DNA from: Euglena gracilis
Taxonomy: Eukaryota; Euglenida; Euglenophyceae; Euglenales
Direction: 5' to 3'
Assembly (NCBI GenBank): GCA_039621445.1
Contig: CP154954.1
Coordinates: 57,585,602 to 57,649,601 of the forward strand
DNA length: 64,000 bases
Shown here: piece after piece, positions 39,201-47,189 of the stretch
Layout: every line of letters begins with the position of its first letter
Numbering within the stretch: the first letter of the stretch is position 1
Program-made: the position numbers and the translations under genes
Notes under the pieces: generated by a model
The model's database searches: none
What the model saw: only the letters and a program-made list of their open reading frames with translations
What the model was told of the DNA's origin: nothing

Positions 39201-40600
39201 CAATGAGCGAAAATTGTCTCAAAAAATGCCAATTTTTCCCCCTGAAAAAAGCCAAAAAAAATGATTCACCTCATTTCGTGGCATTTTTCACAATTTAGCG
39301 GGGGCCTTTTTTCGATTTTTTTTTCGAAAATCTCAATGTTTTTTTTGGTTTTTCCTAAAAGTCAGCATGGGGGTAATTTGGGGGGGGGGTGACACAAAGT
39401 CTTAGGTGTTCCTAATCAGCGCGTCGTGCGGGAATTCCATACAAGCAGGATTCAGACCCCGTCAAATAGCCCTCCATTGGTCCATCACCCCGGTGAGGCG
39501 TCTTTGGCCACCTCTCACCACCCCCGTCCGCAGACCATCTCCCCGGGGCGTGGGAGCCGGAAGGTGGTCTCCTTCTCCGCCTCCCCCTCGCGGGCAAGGC
39601 CCCCCTCCCCCCGCCCCGACGGCACCGGGCTGCCCAGCCCCAGCCGCCCCCGAGTGTCGGCTGGCCGCCCCTCTCTTGCCTCTCAGTTGCTGGAAAAGGG
39701 GTGGGCCATGGGGTTTTTTTAGTCTTGGACTCCCTCCCCCAGCGGGGGAGGGAGGGGAGGGTCCCCCCAGGGGCTGGTGGGGCTGGTGGGTATATCTCTT
39801 TCAGCGCCGAAGGTGCCGAAAATTTTGAAAAAGGTGCTATTTGTAGCATTTTGGTCATTTTCAGGCAAAAGTGGGTGGGTGCCCCACCCCAGGGGGTGGG
39901 AGGGGGTCGGCACCCTCCCCTCCCCCCCGGTCTTAAAAAAACCCTTGGGGTGGGGACAGGTTGCAGCCAGGGAATTTCTCCAGCTGGAGGGCACCCACCC
40001 CATGGTGAGGGATTTTGTTATTTTGGAGCCCTCGGCCGGGTGAGCAGGGTGAGAGGGACATTGTTGCAACCCTCAACCCGCACGGGGGTCCAGCCAGTCA
40101 GCACTTTTTTTCCCCAACCACAGCTCGCAGCCGGCGGTGGGCCGTTCCGTTCATTGAAGGTGGGGCCAGCCCAGCGCAGCCAGGCTGGGTTGAAATTTCT
40201 GTGCAGCGCCAAGCGCTGAAGATTTCTGAAAAGGCGCGTTGAAAAATGGTCCAAACGGTTCTTTTGAGGGCACTTTGGGTTTTGACCTCAAACTTTTTGG
40301 TAAGAAAAACTCCAAAACACAAAGCAGGGTTTGGGACAATTTCGGCCCAACTTGACAGCCAGCCGGACCCTCTTTGAGGGGGTTCCAGCCAACGCTTTTC
40401 CCCTGCCAGCCATATGGGATAATCCCCAGAGTGCTCAATAATTTCCAGGCTCCAACTCCTGAACCAGTCAGCTTCGGAACAGGGGCGGCCAAGGTCGATC
40501 CATGTGGCGGAGCCGGCTGCACAGGCGGCGAACCCTCTCCCGCCCCCAATCCTTCCCCCCACAGCCCCCGTCCCGCTCCAAGATCCCCAGCGACCGTTAA
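24900..40600 (+). CDS. Gene B: SDS22-type LRR protein with Pro/Ser-rich tail (spliced)
   Basis: The gene is assembled from exons at 24900-24991, 25441-25603, 26653-26858, 27122-27205 (uncertain), 27354-27474, 27614-27739, 27959-28021, 28850-28954, 29630-29726, 30398-30556, 30909-31034, 31350-31494, 32105-32415, 36448-36783, 39534-39712, 39971-40004 and 40565-40600. The order is: an N-terminal Pro-rich part; a segment with hydrophobic helices (about 26.7 kb); four or five 22-residue LRRs of the SDS22 class; an LRR cap (PGYAIHLRNLLPALLVLDG); a basic segment; then a long Pro/Ala/Ser-rich tail with one predicted coiled coil. SDS22-class LRR proteins are protein-protein adaptors, many in cilia or phosphatase complexes. 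Nothing here fixes the partner. Several junctions agree in phase; those at 26858, 27474, 28954, 31034 and 31494 do not and are marked at their exons. Confidence 0.6.
25441..25603 (+). CDS. Gene B exon
   Basis: An acceptor with GCCTCCGCAG opens TPPAKPPRPPAAGLRDSPLH and continues to VDPDNTLDQSAISALSP. Phase 2 entry fits the preceding donor. The donor GGAGGA|GTGCAT (phase 0) fits the exon at 26,653 but is weak in sequence. Confidence 0.7.
26653..26858 (+). CDS. Gene B exon
   Basis: The frame IPYKPARPSACHGLLSGPAG continues with LQAYVAGWLTSAAGHPLPA and EHPLEFLHVAGPPPGE. The donor GGCAG|GTCCGC is good and leaves phase 2. The exon is clearly coding by composition and codon use. The fold is unknown; two short hydrophobic helices are likely. 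Confidence 0.75.
27122..27205 (+). CDS. Gene B exon, uncertain
   Basis: After TTTGCAG a frame reads EIPATVKADAASSAHAMSS and ends EFAYTLFW at TGG|GTCTGT, in phase 0 at both ends. The preceding donor leaves phase 2, which would instead force a poorer frame. Either a small exon is missing or this is not an exon. Confidence 0.35.
27354..27474 (+). CDS. Gene B exon (start of LRR region)
   Basis: A CCGGCCTTCCAG acceptor opens PMYRPPSLRGLEGKGAPLSL, then YQLGLATLAFHNLRGI, a degenerate first LRR. The donor GAGGG|GTGCTG leaves phase 1, whereas the next LRR exon enters in phase 0. One splice site here is misassigned or an exon is missing. Confidence 0.65.
27614..27739 (+). CDS. Gene B exon (LRRs)
   Basis: The frame encodes VLNVAHNALRDLAHLPPS, then LVQLDASCNAIADLRGLAG, two SDS22-type repeats. 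It leaves in phase 0 at GGG|GTTTCA. I chose this donor over a later one because it keeps the 22-residue LRR period across the junction. Confidence 0.85.
27959..28021 (+). CDS. Gene B exon (single LRR, 63 nt)
   Basis: The 21-codon exon CSQLEVVNLRRNCIRDTDG begins after CCGGCGCAG and ends CAG|GTGCGC, in phase 0 on both sides. Joined to its neighbours it gives LRR repeats of exactly 22 residues on each side. Confidence 0.9.
28850..28954 (+). CDS. Gene B exon (LRR), donor not found
   Basis: After CTCCACAG the frame reads GLMHLRELYLGRNTLNSM, then EILKQLLILDLTH, continuing the 22-residue register. No GT occurs between the LRR and an in-frame TGA at about 28,991. The 5' splice site must be non-GT (GGAG|GC at about 28,962 is a candidate), or the sequence carries an error or a mutation. 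Confidence 0.75.
29630..29726 (+). CDS. Gene B exon (last LRR)
   Basis: The frame NAFRTLAQLRTLSLL, then AKLRTLLLTGNA, ends at GCA|GTACCC in phase 0 and runs directly into the LRR cap exon. The acceptor GCTGCGAG is weak. Confidence 0.75.
30174..30255. repeat. CA dinucleotide microsatellite
   Basis: This is (CA)n with one TA interruption near 30,239, within a gene B intron. The Thr/His and Val/Cys repeat frames across it are artefacts. Confidence 0.97.
30398..30556 (+). CDS. Gene B exon (LRR cap)
   Basis: A GCGACGCAG acceptor in phase 0 opens LPGYAIHLRNLLPALLVLDG, the C-terminal cap motif of SDS22-like LRR proteins, followed by an Ala-rich linker. Several phase-0 GT donors lie in the run GGTCGTGGTGGTGTGTGG; the exact end is open within about 15 bases. 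Confidence 0.85.
30909..31034 (+). CDS. Gene B exon, basic
   Basis: After CCCTTCGCAG the frame reads PAYRGSPRPVPAQCRYASPG, then KTAQLLRQRHAKEALQL. It ends GCG|GTAGGC in phase 0. It is a positively charged helix-forming segment. Confidence 0.75.
31350..31494 (+). CDS. Gene B exon
   Basis: A CTCCCCCACAG acceptor and a CCAGG|GTTTGT donor bound the exon. The protein-like frame is VVRLTDLTNTPLGPRTVQYT, then KSPADALIRPAEPSSP. This frame is off by one base relative to both neighbours, although the exon length (145) would fit them in a poorer frame. An indel or further exons are likely. Confidence 0.6.
32105..32415 (+). CDS. Gene B exon, Pro/Ala-rich
   Basis: The frame includes RPVNIVERNRRAVGRYAAA, a Pro/Ala-rich part, then SSVSSGRSTPLDPAVPPSP and LLVQE. 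The exit GAG|GTGTAT in phase 0 matches the exon at 36,448. It is probably disordered with Ser/Pro sites. Confidence 0.75.
33733..33811 (+). repeat. Dispersed repeat D, copy 3 (truncated)
   Basis: The copy begins CCCCCTTAGTTGCACTAAGG and ends after CCAGTTTGCTGTGTGGT. The 3' half present in the other copies is missing. Confidence 0.85.
34457..34495. repeat. Duplicate of a gene B acceptor region
   Basis: The sequence GGCTGCCATCTGAATGCATG followed by GTGTTGCCACTGCAG recurs at 36,369-36,447, where it forms the real acceptor of a gene B exon. Here no coding sequence follows the CAG. The later copy is stretched by extra GCATG units. Confidence 0.7.
34548..35848. mobile_element. Inverted-repeat element E3, copy 2
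   Basis: The ends AATAGTGCTGAGCTCTT and GGGATAAGAGCTCAGCGAC match copy 1. The first module (GCGCTGGCGGGTCGAAAAAC) is present three times in tandem, at 34,661, 34,822 and 34,986, where copy 1 has it once. The second module is present at about 35,181 and 35,398. The right part with GGATCATGGTGATAATCCG is nearly identical to 12,470-12,500. Confidence 0.8.
36179..36310. repeat. A-rich purine run
   Basis: This is an almost pure purine stretch (AAAGAAAGAAAAG-like), sandwiched between C-tract repeats within a gene B intron. The Lys-rich frame through it is not a gene. Confidence 0.85.
36448..36783 (+). CDS. Gene B exon, coiled coil and Pro-rich tail
   Basis: A GCCACTGCAG acceptor in phase 0 opens PQCNSSWPISRLHLATQ, then VLQQIKRGLAALEQ, a short heptad-like helix. 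TLFSPLRSPG and a long Pro/Ala/Ser stretch follow. ATA|GTGTGT at 36,784 exits in phase 0 to the exon at 39,534. If unspliced, the frame ends at TGA 36,823-36,825, so this could also be an alternative terminal exon. Confidence 0.75.
37672..38110. mobile_element. C-tract element E4 with repeat D inside
   Basis: The left end GGGGTTTTTTTTAGTCTTGG and right end TGTCTTAAAAAAAAAAAA are loosely inverted. Repeat D (reverse) is nested in it. The core is GTGCCAAAGGTGCCGAAATT at about 37,957. Related elements are at 39,712-39,952 and 41,645-41,912. Confidence 0.6.
37722..37890 (-). repeat. Dispersed repeat D, copy 4 (full length, reverse)
   Basis: In this orientation it runs GGAATTACAGCGCTGG ... GGACTGGTGTAAGGGG ... 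AGTGCAACTAAGGGGG. It is the most complete copy, about 169 bp. No tRNA-like A/B box or poly-A tail is obvious, so SINE status is unproven. Confidence 0.85.
39534..39712 (+). CDS. Gene B exon, Ser/Pro/Arg-rich
   Basis: A CCCCGTCCGCAG acceptor in phase 0 opens TISPGRGSRKVVSFSASPSR, then a Pro/Ser/Arg stretch and SLASQLLEKGWAMG. The donor GG|GTTTTTTTTAG coincides with the left end of element E4. It is basic, disordered and rich in potential phosphorylation sites. Confidence 0.75.
39713..39952. mobile_element. C-tract element E4 filling an intron
   Basis: The element runs from GTTTTTTTTAGTCTTGGACTC to GGTCTTAAAAAAACCC, with the core CGCCGAAGGTGCCGAAAATT at about 39,806. Its left end is the donor of the intron and its right end lies about 20 bases before the acceptor, so the element makes up nearly the whole intron. 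Confidence 0.65.
39971..40004 (+). CDS. Gene B exon, 34 nt
   Basis: The short frame EFLQLEGTHPM lies between CAGCCAG and ATG|GTGAGG. The phase fits both sides when the acceptor at 39,969-39,970 is used; an earlier acceptor (39,959) would add VAAR but break the phase. Confidence 0.5.
40565..40600 (+). CDS. Possible gene B terminal exon
   Basis: TTCCCCCCACAG opens PPSRSKIPSDR and then TAA at 40,598-40,600. Entry in phase 0 matches the previous donor. It is short, so the match could be chance; exons further on (41.9, 43.0 kb) are an alternative ending. Confidence 0.45.
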   Translation, partial: PPSRSKIPSDR

Positions 40601-40712
40601 GGGCGACCCGCACTGGGGCCAACCACCATTTGGTGCGCACCAAGGGAAGCACCCACACAGGGATGGTTCTACTGTAGGTGATTGAGTGGGGTGACGTTGG
40701 GTGTTGGACAAG

Positions 40713-40775
40713 CGCGCTCGTGTGTGTGTGTGTGTCCGCGCGCGTGTGCGTGAATGCGTGCTTGCGTGCGTGCCC
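40713..40775. repeat. TG/CG simple repeat
   Basis: TGTGTGTGTGTGT passes into CGCGCGCGTGTGCGTG and GCGTGCTTGCGTGCGTG. Confidence 0.9.
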
Positions 40776-40874
40776 CCCCCCAAATTTGACCCGAGGATTT
40801 CAAATCCTTGACATTCTGTGATGTGCCAAGAATTGCTGGCATTTTTTGTGCTTACCGCGATCTTGGTCGCGACA

Positions 40875-41262
40875 AAGTAAACCCCCCCCAAATAATAAAC
40901 CCCCCCCTGAGGACCGACTTCGGCCGCCCAAATAATAACCCCCCCCCCTCTGGCAGGTGTGAGGGCAAAAGAAAAAAAGAGCCAAAAATTAGCAGAAACG
41001 TTGCAAAAAATCACATAAATGGATCAAATTGGTGCAGAAAATATGCCAAAAAAGCACCCAGTTTTCAAAAAAAAAAGCCCAAAAATGCCAAAAAAGTGAC
41101 CATTGGAGTCTGTGGAGGGGTTTTCGGGTCTAATTTTGACTTCGAAATTTTTGCCCAAATAATAACCCCCCCCCCAAATAATAAACCCCCCCTGGACCCC
41201 GACTTCGGGTGTCCAAATAATAAACCTGTTAAACCTGGGTTTATTATTGGGGGGGGTTAACG
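40875..41262. repeat. AATAATAAACCCCC repeats
   Basis: Repeated AAATAATAAACCCCCC units lie at both ends of a 380-bp stretch (40,878-40,945 and 41,156-41,255). The outer right end, TTTATTATTGGGGGGG, is inverted relative to the left end, suggesting another inverted-repeat element. Confidence 0.6.
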
Positions 41263-41644
41263 CTTTTGATAAGTTTTGGGGAGACATTTGTCCAATGGAC
41301 CCCCGAAACTTATCCCGTTAGTTGTGAATCAAATTATTCAGGATCAAGCAGGAGGCTCATTACTCGTTCCCGTGAATCCCAATGCAGAATGGTAAAAAAA
41401 ACTTATTTATGTCACTTTTTATTGGTGGAACCTACCAAACGATGTTCCTCTATTAGAGGATTCCCGAGGGACAGTGTTACCATTTCCAATAAATCATTTT
41501 CCGCGTTTTTTTCTTTGATGCATTTGATGTTTTCAATTAGCCACTCTAGCATACATAGCATGGTGGGTCGATATGACTAGAGGGGGCTGATATGGCATTT
41601 TCGCCATGGGCTGGGGACGGTTCGCCCGCCCCTGTCCCCCAACC

Positions 41645-41912
41645 AGGGATTTTTTTTAAGTTTGGACCCCCGGGGGGGGGGGGTAGGGTGGGTGGGTCCG
41701 CCGGACCCCCTCCTCCTCCTGGGGGGGGTCCCCCCCCGGAGGGGGGTGGGATATACTTTTCGGCGCCGCAGGCACCGAAAAAAATTCTATTTTTAGCACT
41801 TTTCGCGATTTTTCGGCCATTTTTTGTGGGTCCCCCGGGACCCCCTCCCCCCCCCAGGGGGGTGGGTGGGTGGGGGGGACCCCCCTCCCCCCCCCCGGTC
41901 TTAAGAAAACCC
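41645..41912. mobile_element. C-tract element E4, third copy
   Basis: The left end AGGGATTTTTTTTAAGTTTGG and right end GGTCTTAAGAAAACCCC are inverted. The core CGGCGCCGCAGGCACCGAAA is at about 41,760. It ends a few bases before a possible exon at 41,926. Confidence 0.65.
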
Positions 41913-41925
41913 CTGCCTCCAACCG

Positions 41926-42075
41926 AGACTTCCCACCGCCCCACCTCCTGCCGCGCTGTGGACGACGGGGAGCCGAGGGGTGGCCGACACCGGCCACCCC
42001 GCGACCCCGGGCCCCAGCCCAGCTGTGACGGTCAGCCACGCTGCCGCCGTCTCCCAGTACAGCATGCACGCCGCT
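41926..42075 (+). CDS. Possible exon, Ala/Pro-rich
   Basis: The frame LPTAPPPAALWTTGSRG, then PSPAVTVSHAAAVSQYSMHA has host-exon composition. A CCAACCGAG acceptor is weak and no good donor follows. It would belong to a gene ending at 43,075. Confidence 0.35.
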
Positions 42076-42968
42076 GCAGGGCAGCCAGGAAGGGGACAAA
42101 TCGATTGGGTCCACATGTGAGTGGGTAGGACAACGGAAGGCAAGGCCGCTCTGTCTGTCTCTCTCCGCTCAAATGTTTCCCCGGCAGACCAAAGGTGACC
42201 CTGCAGTCCTGACAAATATGATGGGAAATAAAAACGACGGGAAAAACTTGGCGGGAAAAAAAATTGATGGGAAATTTTTGATTCAGAAGTTTTAAAGATG
42301 AGAAAAGTTTTCAGAGAAACTAGTGGTACTTTTTTCGCACTTGTGAGGAAAGATTTTCAGCAGAAAGGGCAACTCAAAGTTTCAAAAAATTACCAAAATG
42401 CCTTCTTTTTTGTGATTTTTCATTAAAAAAAATTGACCACATCCATGCCTCATCTTTTTGTGTGTGAAAGGGTGCGGGTGAAAAAGAATGATGGGGAAAA
42501 GAATGATGGGGGAAATTGGGTGGTTTCCCATCATTTTTCCCGTCATTTTTGTCCAGATTGCATCCCCAGGGTCCAGCCAGCTAGTTTTCCAGCCAGCAGC
42601 TCCCAGCCAGGCTGCCGACCCCCGGGGGGGGGGAGAAGTCCGTTGAAATAAAGTATGCAGTCCGACACAGCCAGGCTGAGTAAAAAAGAAATTATTGGTG
42701 CGAATCACCCAAAATTTTTGAAAAATGGACTCAAAAAAGTCCAAAGTTTATGTTTTGATGGTTTTATGGGGATTTTTGCGTCAGAGCTTTGGCCGAAAAA
42801 TTCCAACTCAGCTGGACTTGGCATTTTCTGCCGGGTTTTGCCACTTGGGCCCAGCTGACAAGGTTCCTTTTCCCAACCATCCATCCGACCCCCCCCCCCC
42901 CGGGTCTTTAAGAACACCCCCGCTCCCCGACAGGGTTGTGCCAACTGCCCATTTCTGTCGCCACACAG

Positions 42969-43075
42969 GCATTTCCTCCGCCCCCTCCACCTCGCTAGAG
43001 GCGTCCTCCTTGACGTACTCTGACGACAGCGCGCTCAGCAGGGAACACACCCCCGTGGCAGTTCGCGTTGCATAA
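42969..43075 (+). CDS. Possible terminal exon
   Basis: TCTGTCGCCACACAG opens ISSAPSTSLEASSLTYSDDS, then ALSREHTPVAVRVA and TAA at 43,073-43,075. The acceptor is strong and the sequence is Ser-rich and protein-like. It enters in phase 1. It is either the true 3' end of gene B or the end of a further small gene. Confidence 0.55.
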
Positions 43076-43813
43076 CTGACGTTGTTTGTATTCCATATGT
43101 CACAGCTCCCCCAACTCCTCCCCACCCACCTCGAACCATCCACCCCTCCCAAAAGGCTGATCGTCGCCCCCCCCCTAACCAGCCCATCACCACATTTCTG
43201 TAAAAATTCATTGATCATCCAAGCTCAAATGGGTTACCAAAACTGCAAAGCGTTGAGCCAGACAGGAGACGCGATCTTTTTTTGAAAAATTCCAAAAAAT
43301 TTGAACATATTTGTTGGCTGGAGTCGCTGATGCCAATGAGCTAGCAACCCTTCGCCGTAAGTTGCTGCCAAACCAAGAAAAGTCCTGATTTCCGAAGTCA
43401 ACCAATCCGTTGGCACTTCCAGGCACTTCCGCCGCCCACACAGCTTTGTTACTCCCAGGGTTTGGTTCATTGTGGTTTTCCCCCCTTTGGCTCCTTGAAA
43501 AGAAAATTGAATGCCAATGTATGCAGGTATGCCAATTTTTAGGACCCCACTGAATTTCCAGAGAACATCATTAGAGATTCAAAGAACATCTCAGAACTGT
43601 CTGTGAAAGAGCTCAGAATCAGACCGATCATTTGATGGAGGCTGTTGGCCCTCCACAGGGGGGGTTGACCTAGCCAGAACCAGCGAAAAATCAGCCTCTT
43701 GGGAATTTTGCATTCTGTTGCAAAGGAAAGGGTGGCAGTACCCCAGATGGGAGGAGGTATTGAATTTACCACAAAGCCACGTCATAAGCTTCTGGCACTT
43801 ATAAAAAGAGTAT
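43076..43813. other. Spacer before the DIRS-type nest
   Basis: No exon is supported. From about 43,540 the base composition shifts to the A-rich style of the retroelement region, and decayed recombinase-like sequence begins somewhere before 43,814. Confidence 0.4.
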
Positions 43814-44002
43814 GTGGAAAGGACAGCCCGCACGGTTGAGCACAAAAAAAAATTGTTATGGTCTTCGGATGGTAAAAGACCTTTGGCCTCAGGCAGAGTG
43901 AATTCCCTCACCAAAGAAATTCTGCATAAGGGGGGTGTGGACACCACCCACTGGAAACCCCACAGCACCAGTGGGGTGCCTTTTTTCGCCGGAGTTGGCT
44001 GA
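43814..44002 (+). pseudogene. Relic of a DIRS-type tyrosine recombinase
   Basis: The frame contains KRPLASGRVNSLTKEILHKG, then THWKPHSTSGVP. It aligns with the intact-looking recombinase further on (KPPFRAISADTVASITKEFL, then VWGAHSTRGAG). In the HxxR motif the Arg is replaced by Ser (HSTS). The frame ends at a stop near 44,000, before the catalytic Tyr. It is a 3' fragment of an older element, inserted upstream of the nearly complete one. Confidence 0.7.
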
Positions 44003-44157
44003 TTCCTAATTTGCCCTTCGACACCCAGAAGAAAGGAACGTCAAATACCACAGCAATTGAGAAAAGAAGAAGACAATCAATCAATTCAAATTATCCAGAC
44101 AGTCACGCTCGTGCAGAACTTCAAATCAAAAGTTGTTGACTTTTTCGAAAGAATTCA

Positions 44158-45143
44158 ATGAAAGATGCAACTTCAAAGAAGCACAGCGCTGGAGAACTTC
44201 AAGAGGCAGCAGCAGCAGAAGCTGGACAACCTGACGGCGCAGGTCAACTGTGGCGAGCCGTGGCTGCCCCTTCCCCAAAACAAATTTCCCCCACAGAAAT
44301 TTCCAGAACCCAAACCCCCCAAAGGGATGGCCACGGACCCTGGCAGACAGTGGTCAGAAGACCCCGACAGGGGCAGAAGCAACAACCATCAGGCCACTAC
44401 GGCCATTGGAGCCAGGGCCACTGGGGCCAACGTTATGCCACTTACACCAATACCTTGTTCAAGCTGGGCCAGGGCGGCCACAACAGCAAACTGGGCCAGG
44501 GCGGCCACAACAGCAAGCTGGGCCAGGGCGGCCACAACAGCAATGGCCATGGCGGCCGATGGAACAAAGGCCAGGGTGGCCAACAATACCAAGGCCAGGG
44601 TGGCCAATTCTACAAACAAATGCCCAATGGCAGGGGCAGGACAGGTCCACAACACCCCCCCAGCCATTTCTTCATCACAAACCCCACCAGGGGAAAAGGA
44701 TTGGCCCCCAGAGGCCCCCCAAGATTATCAATGGGCATGGCGCCCAAGATCAAAGAGAAGTCAATGGGGACTTTCAAAATCTCAAGAAGGCCAGTGGGGC
44801 CAACATCAAAAAGGCCAGTGGGGCCAGAATTATTATCAAGGCCACTGGGGCCATCGAATATCAGAAGGGGAGAACCCCCAGAAGCTAAAGGGCTGTCCCC
44901 CAGCAGGGGATTCCAATATTTTATTCCAGTGGCAGCCTCAGGAGGATGCCCCAGAAGGGGCTATGGAGGACAAGGGGGCAACCCCCCCTCAAGTTTATTC
45001 TTCAGTGCCCATGGCAGGGGCAAATCAAAACAAGGGGGAGACCCAAAAAGGGGCCCCTATGGTATGTCATTCGACAACAACAATGACAAAGTGGAGGATC
45101 AGAGAGACTGTGAGCAGAGCATGCACACCCCCCCCAGCCACCT
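44158..45143 (+). CDS. gag: Gag-like region of a DIRS-type element, frames broken
   Basis: Three frames are open. The start of one (ATG 44,165) is helical (ALENFKRQQQQKLDNLTAQV). The middle of another (ATG 44,158) has three tandem 27-bp units encoding LGQGGHNSK at about 44,462-44,543, followed by further Gly/Gln repeats. Gln/Trp/Gly-rich repeats near 44,770-44,860 sit in a third arrangement. This fits a Gln/Gly-rich nucleic-acid-binding Gag broken by frameshifts. DIRS elements normally carry such an ORF before the polymerase. Confidence 0.5.
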
Positions 45144-47189
45144 TTGCAAAATGCTCAATTCACTTCAGAGGTGCAATGTCCAACACCCCCCACCCAGCCC
45201 CCAGAAAATCATCTGGTTGGGAAAATAAATTCCATGGAGGAAAAATGGGGAGACACCCCCCTGTACCAGAGGCTTCAGAAAAGTCTAAAATGGTGGACAA
45301 AAAATGCCCCCCCAGCAACATGTCAACTGATCAAGAATGGAATTCAGCCCCCCTGGGTAAATCCCCCAAAACTGTCCACCCACCCAAAACCCAGGGCCAA
45401 TCTGGACCTGAACCAGGCAGAAAAAATTCTGCTGGATTACGAAAAAACTGGGTCAATAAAACGAGTTTGGGATTCAGAATCCCAGCATTTAATCCCATCC
45501 TTTCTAATTTCGAAACCAGAGGGGGGAACAACAAAATGGAGAATGATCAGCGACTGCAGAGAAATAAATCAGCAGTTTCCAGTAAAACCTTTCAAGCTGG
45601 ATCATATCCAGCACATTTTCCCAGCTTTGGAAAAAGGCCACTGGGCAGCAAAAATAGACCTGAAGGATGCCTATTTCCATATTCCATTAAGTCCTGGCCT
45701 AAGGCCATTTTTAAGGCATCAGGTAGGGGGGCAGACCTGGGAATTTCAAACAGGCTGCTTTGGGCTAAATGTAATGCCCCAAATTTTCATGTCAGTAATG
45801 AAGACATTCGAAAAACTGTGGAGAAAAAGGGGCATCCAGGTCTTTATTTACCTGGACGACATTTTACTGGTGGCCCCCACCCAAAACATTTTGCAAAGTC
45901 ACCTGAACAGAGTTGTCAAAGATTTGCTGGATTCTGGGTTCAAAATCAATGTGAAAAAGTCTACCCTGCAGCCCACCCAAGTGGTAACCCACCTGGGTTT
46001 TCAACTGAACTTCCAGGAAGGAAAGTTACAAGTACCCCCCCAGAAAGTCAAAACTATAAAAAAGGAGCTGGGGAAAATCGTGAAAAAAGATTACATGTCA
46101 AAAAGGCAGTTGGCTGCCATTTTGGGTCAAATAAGATGCAATCTAATGGCCCTGCCCTTTTTAAGGGCTTTTACAGACACCCTGGCAAATTTTTTGGTGG
46201 CAAAGTCCACAGCCCCCTGGGACTCAAAACACCCCATTTCCCAGGAAATCAAGGCCCAATTAAGGGAAATAAAAACTCTATTGGACACCTGGGGGGGCAG
46301 ACCCTTCCCCCAAAATGCAACCAGAGAGTTGCACTCAGACAGCAGCACCCATGCCTGGGGGGGGCTGGACATCCACACAGGAGAAATTGTGCAGGTATTT
46401 TGGAGAAAAGACTCCATTTTACACATCAATGTAAAGGAGCTCAGTGGAGCAATAAACACTGTGAAAAGTTTGAGCAAACCAGGAGAAACAGTTTCTTTGT
46501 CTGTGGACAACCAGGTAATCTACTATTACCTCACAAAAGGTGGGGGCAGAAATGACCCCTTCAACAAAATGCTAAGACCATTTTTCAAATGGTGCATGGA
46601 GCACCAAGTAAACCTCCAAGTCAACTGGGTGCCTTCAAAGGAATGCCTAGCAGACCCCATAAGCAGATGGGAAATGGACAGGGGGGATTATTCTTTAGAC
46701 CCCCAACTTTTTCAATGGTTAAGACAGCAATTCCAAAATTTCATAAATCTGGAAACAGATTTATTTGCCTCCCCAGGCAACAAAAAACTGCCCAATTTTG
46801 TGGCCAGGTGGCCCCATTGGGAGGCCACAGCAGTAAATGCACTACAATGTCCACTGGACAACATGGGGGATCTTTATGCAAACCCCCCCTGGTCAATAAT
46901 CCAAAAATTTCTGCCCAGGTTGAAAATGTTTCCCCAGACCAAAGTTTTGATGGTCACCCCCTACTGGGATTCAGCCACATGGTGGCCCCAATTAATAAAA
47001 ATGAAAGTACCAGGGACCCCCTGCCTGAAAATCACCCCCTACAGGGGTATGTTCACCAATTGCAGGGGGGAACAAATGCCACCCCCCAGGTGGCCCCTAC
47101 TTTGCATGATTTGCTCAGGCAAATTTTGGAGGGGAAACAAATTCAGGTTAAAACCATTGAAGATTTCCTGGGGAGGAACCCCAGTTTAA
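45144..47189 (+). CDS. pol: Reverse transcriptase - RNase H - adenine-methyltransferase-like polyprotein
   Basis: The open frame has 681 residues. The RT palm is clear: KIDLKDAYFHIPL with its Asp at about residue 172, and IYLDDILL with the YLDD box at 236-239 (nt 45,849-45,860). RNase H follows with HSDSSTHAWGG (Asp 399), INVKELSGA and SVDNQ. After SRWEMDR comes the segment seen in DIRS elements as a Dam-like methyltransferase, with DLYANPPW (NPPW 580-583, nt 46,881-46,892). No aspartic protease or DDE integrase is present, which agrees with the DIRS group. The true start may be a little downstream of 45,144. The end overlaps the recombinase frame. Confidence 0.9.
   Translation: MQNAQFTSEVQCPTPPTQPPENHLVGKINSMEEKWGDTPLYQRLQKSLKWWTKNAPPATCQLIKNGIQPPWVNPPKLSTHPKPRANLDLNQAEKILLDYEKTGSIKRVWDSESQHLIPSFLISKPEGGTTKWRMISDCREINQQFPVKPFKLDHIQHIFPALEKGHWAAKIDLKDAYFHIPLSPGLRPFLRHQVGGQTWEFQTGCFGLNVMPQIFMSVMKTFEKLWRKRGIQVFIYLDDILLVAPTQNILQSHLNRVVKDLLDSGFKINVKKSTLQPTQVVTHLGFQLNFQEGKLQVPPQKVKTIKKELGKIVKKDYMSKRQLAAILGQIRCNLMALPFLRAFTDTLANFLVAKSTAPWDSKHPISQEIKAQLREIKTLLDTWGGRPFPQNATRELHSDSSTHAWGGLDIHTGEIVQVFWRKDSILHINVKELSGAINTVKSLSKPGETVSLSVDNQVIYYYLTKGGGRNDPFNKMLRPFFKWCMEHQVNLQVNWVPSKECLADPISRWEMDRGDYSLDPQLFQWLRQQFQNFINLETDLFASPGNKKLPNFVARWPHWEATAVNALQCPLDNMGDLYANPPWSIIQKFLPRLKMFPQTKVLMVTPYWDSATWWPQLIKMKVPGTPCLKITPYRGMFTNCRGEQMPPPRWPLLCMICSGKFWRGNKFRLKPLKISWGGTPV

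Larger units (their letters stand above)
36826..39533 (+). other. Gene B intron or spacer
   Basis: No exon is supported. The stretch holds repeat D copy 4 (37,722-37,890), a C-tract element (37,672-38,110), AATCAC-rich runs (38,280-38,345, 39,130-39,168) and the partner of the 20.5-kb repeat (38,400-39,090). Confidence 0.5.

Noticed and set aside
45331-46510. Minus-strand ORFs inside the RT region
   Set aside because: They are antisense to conserved RT and RNase H motifs and have no protein-like features of their own.
44165-46555. 796-codon plus ORF through the Gag and RT region
   Set aside because: From about 45,150 onward another frame carries all RT, RNase H and methyltransferase-like motifs; the long frame there is a shadow. 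Only its first part may be Gag.
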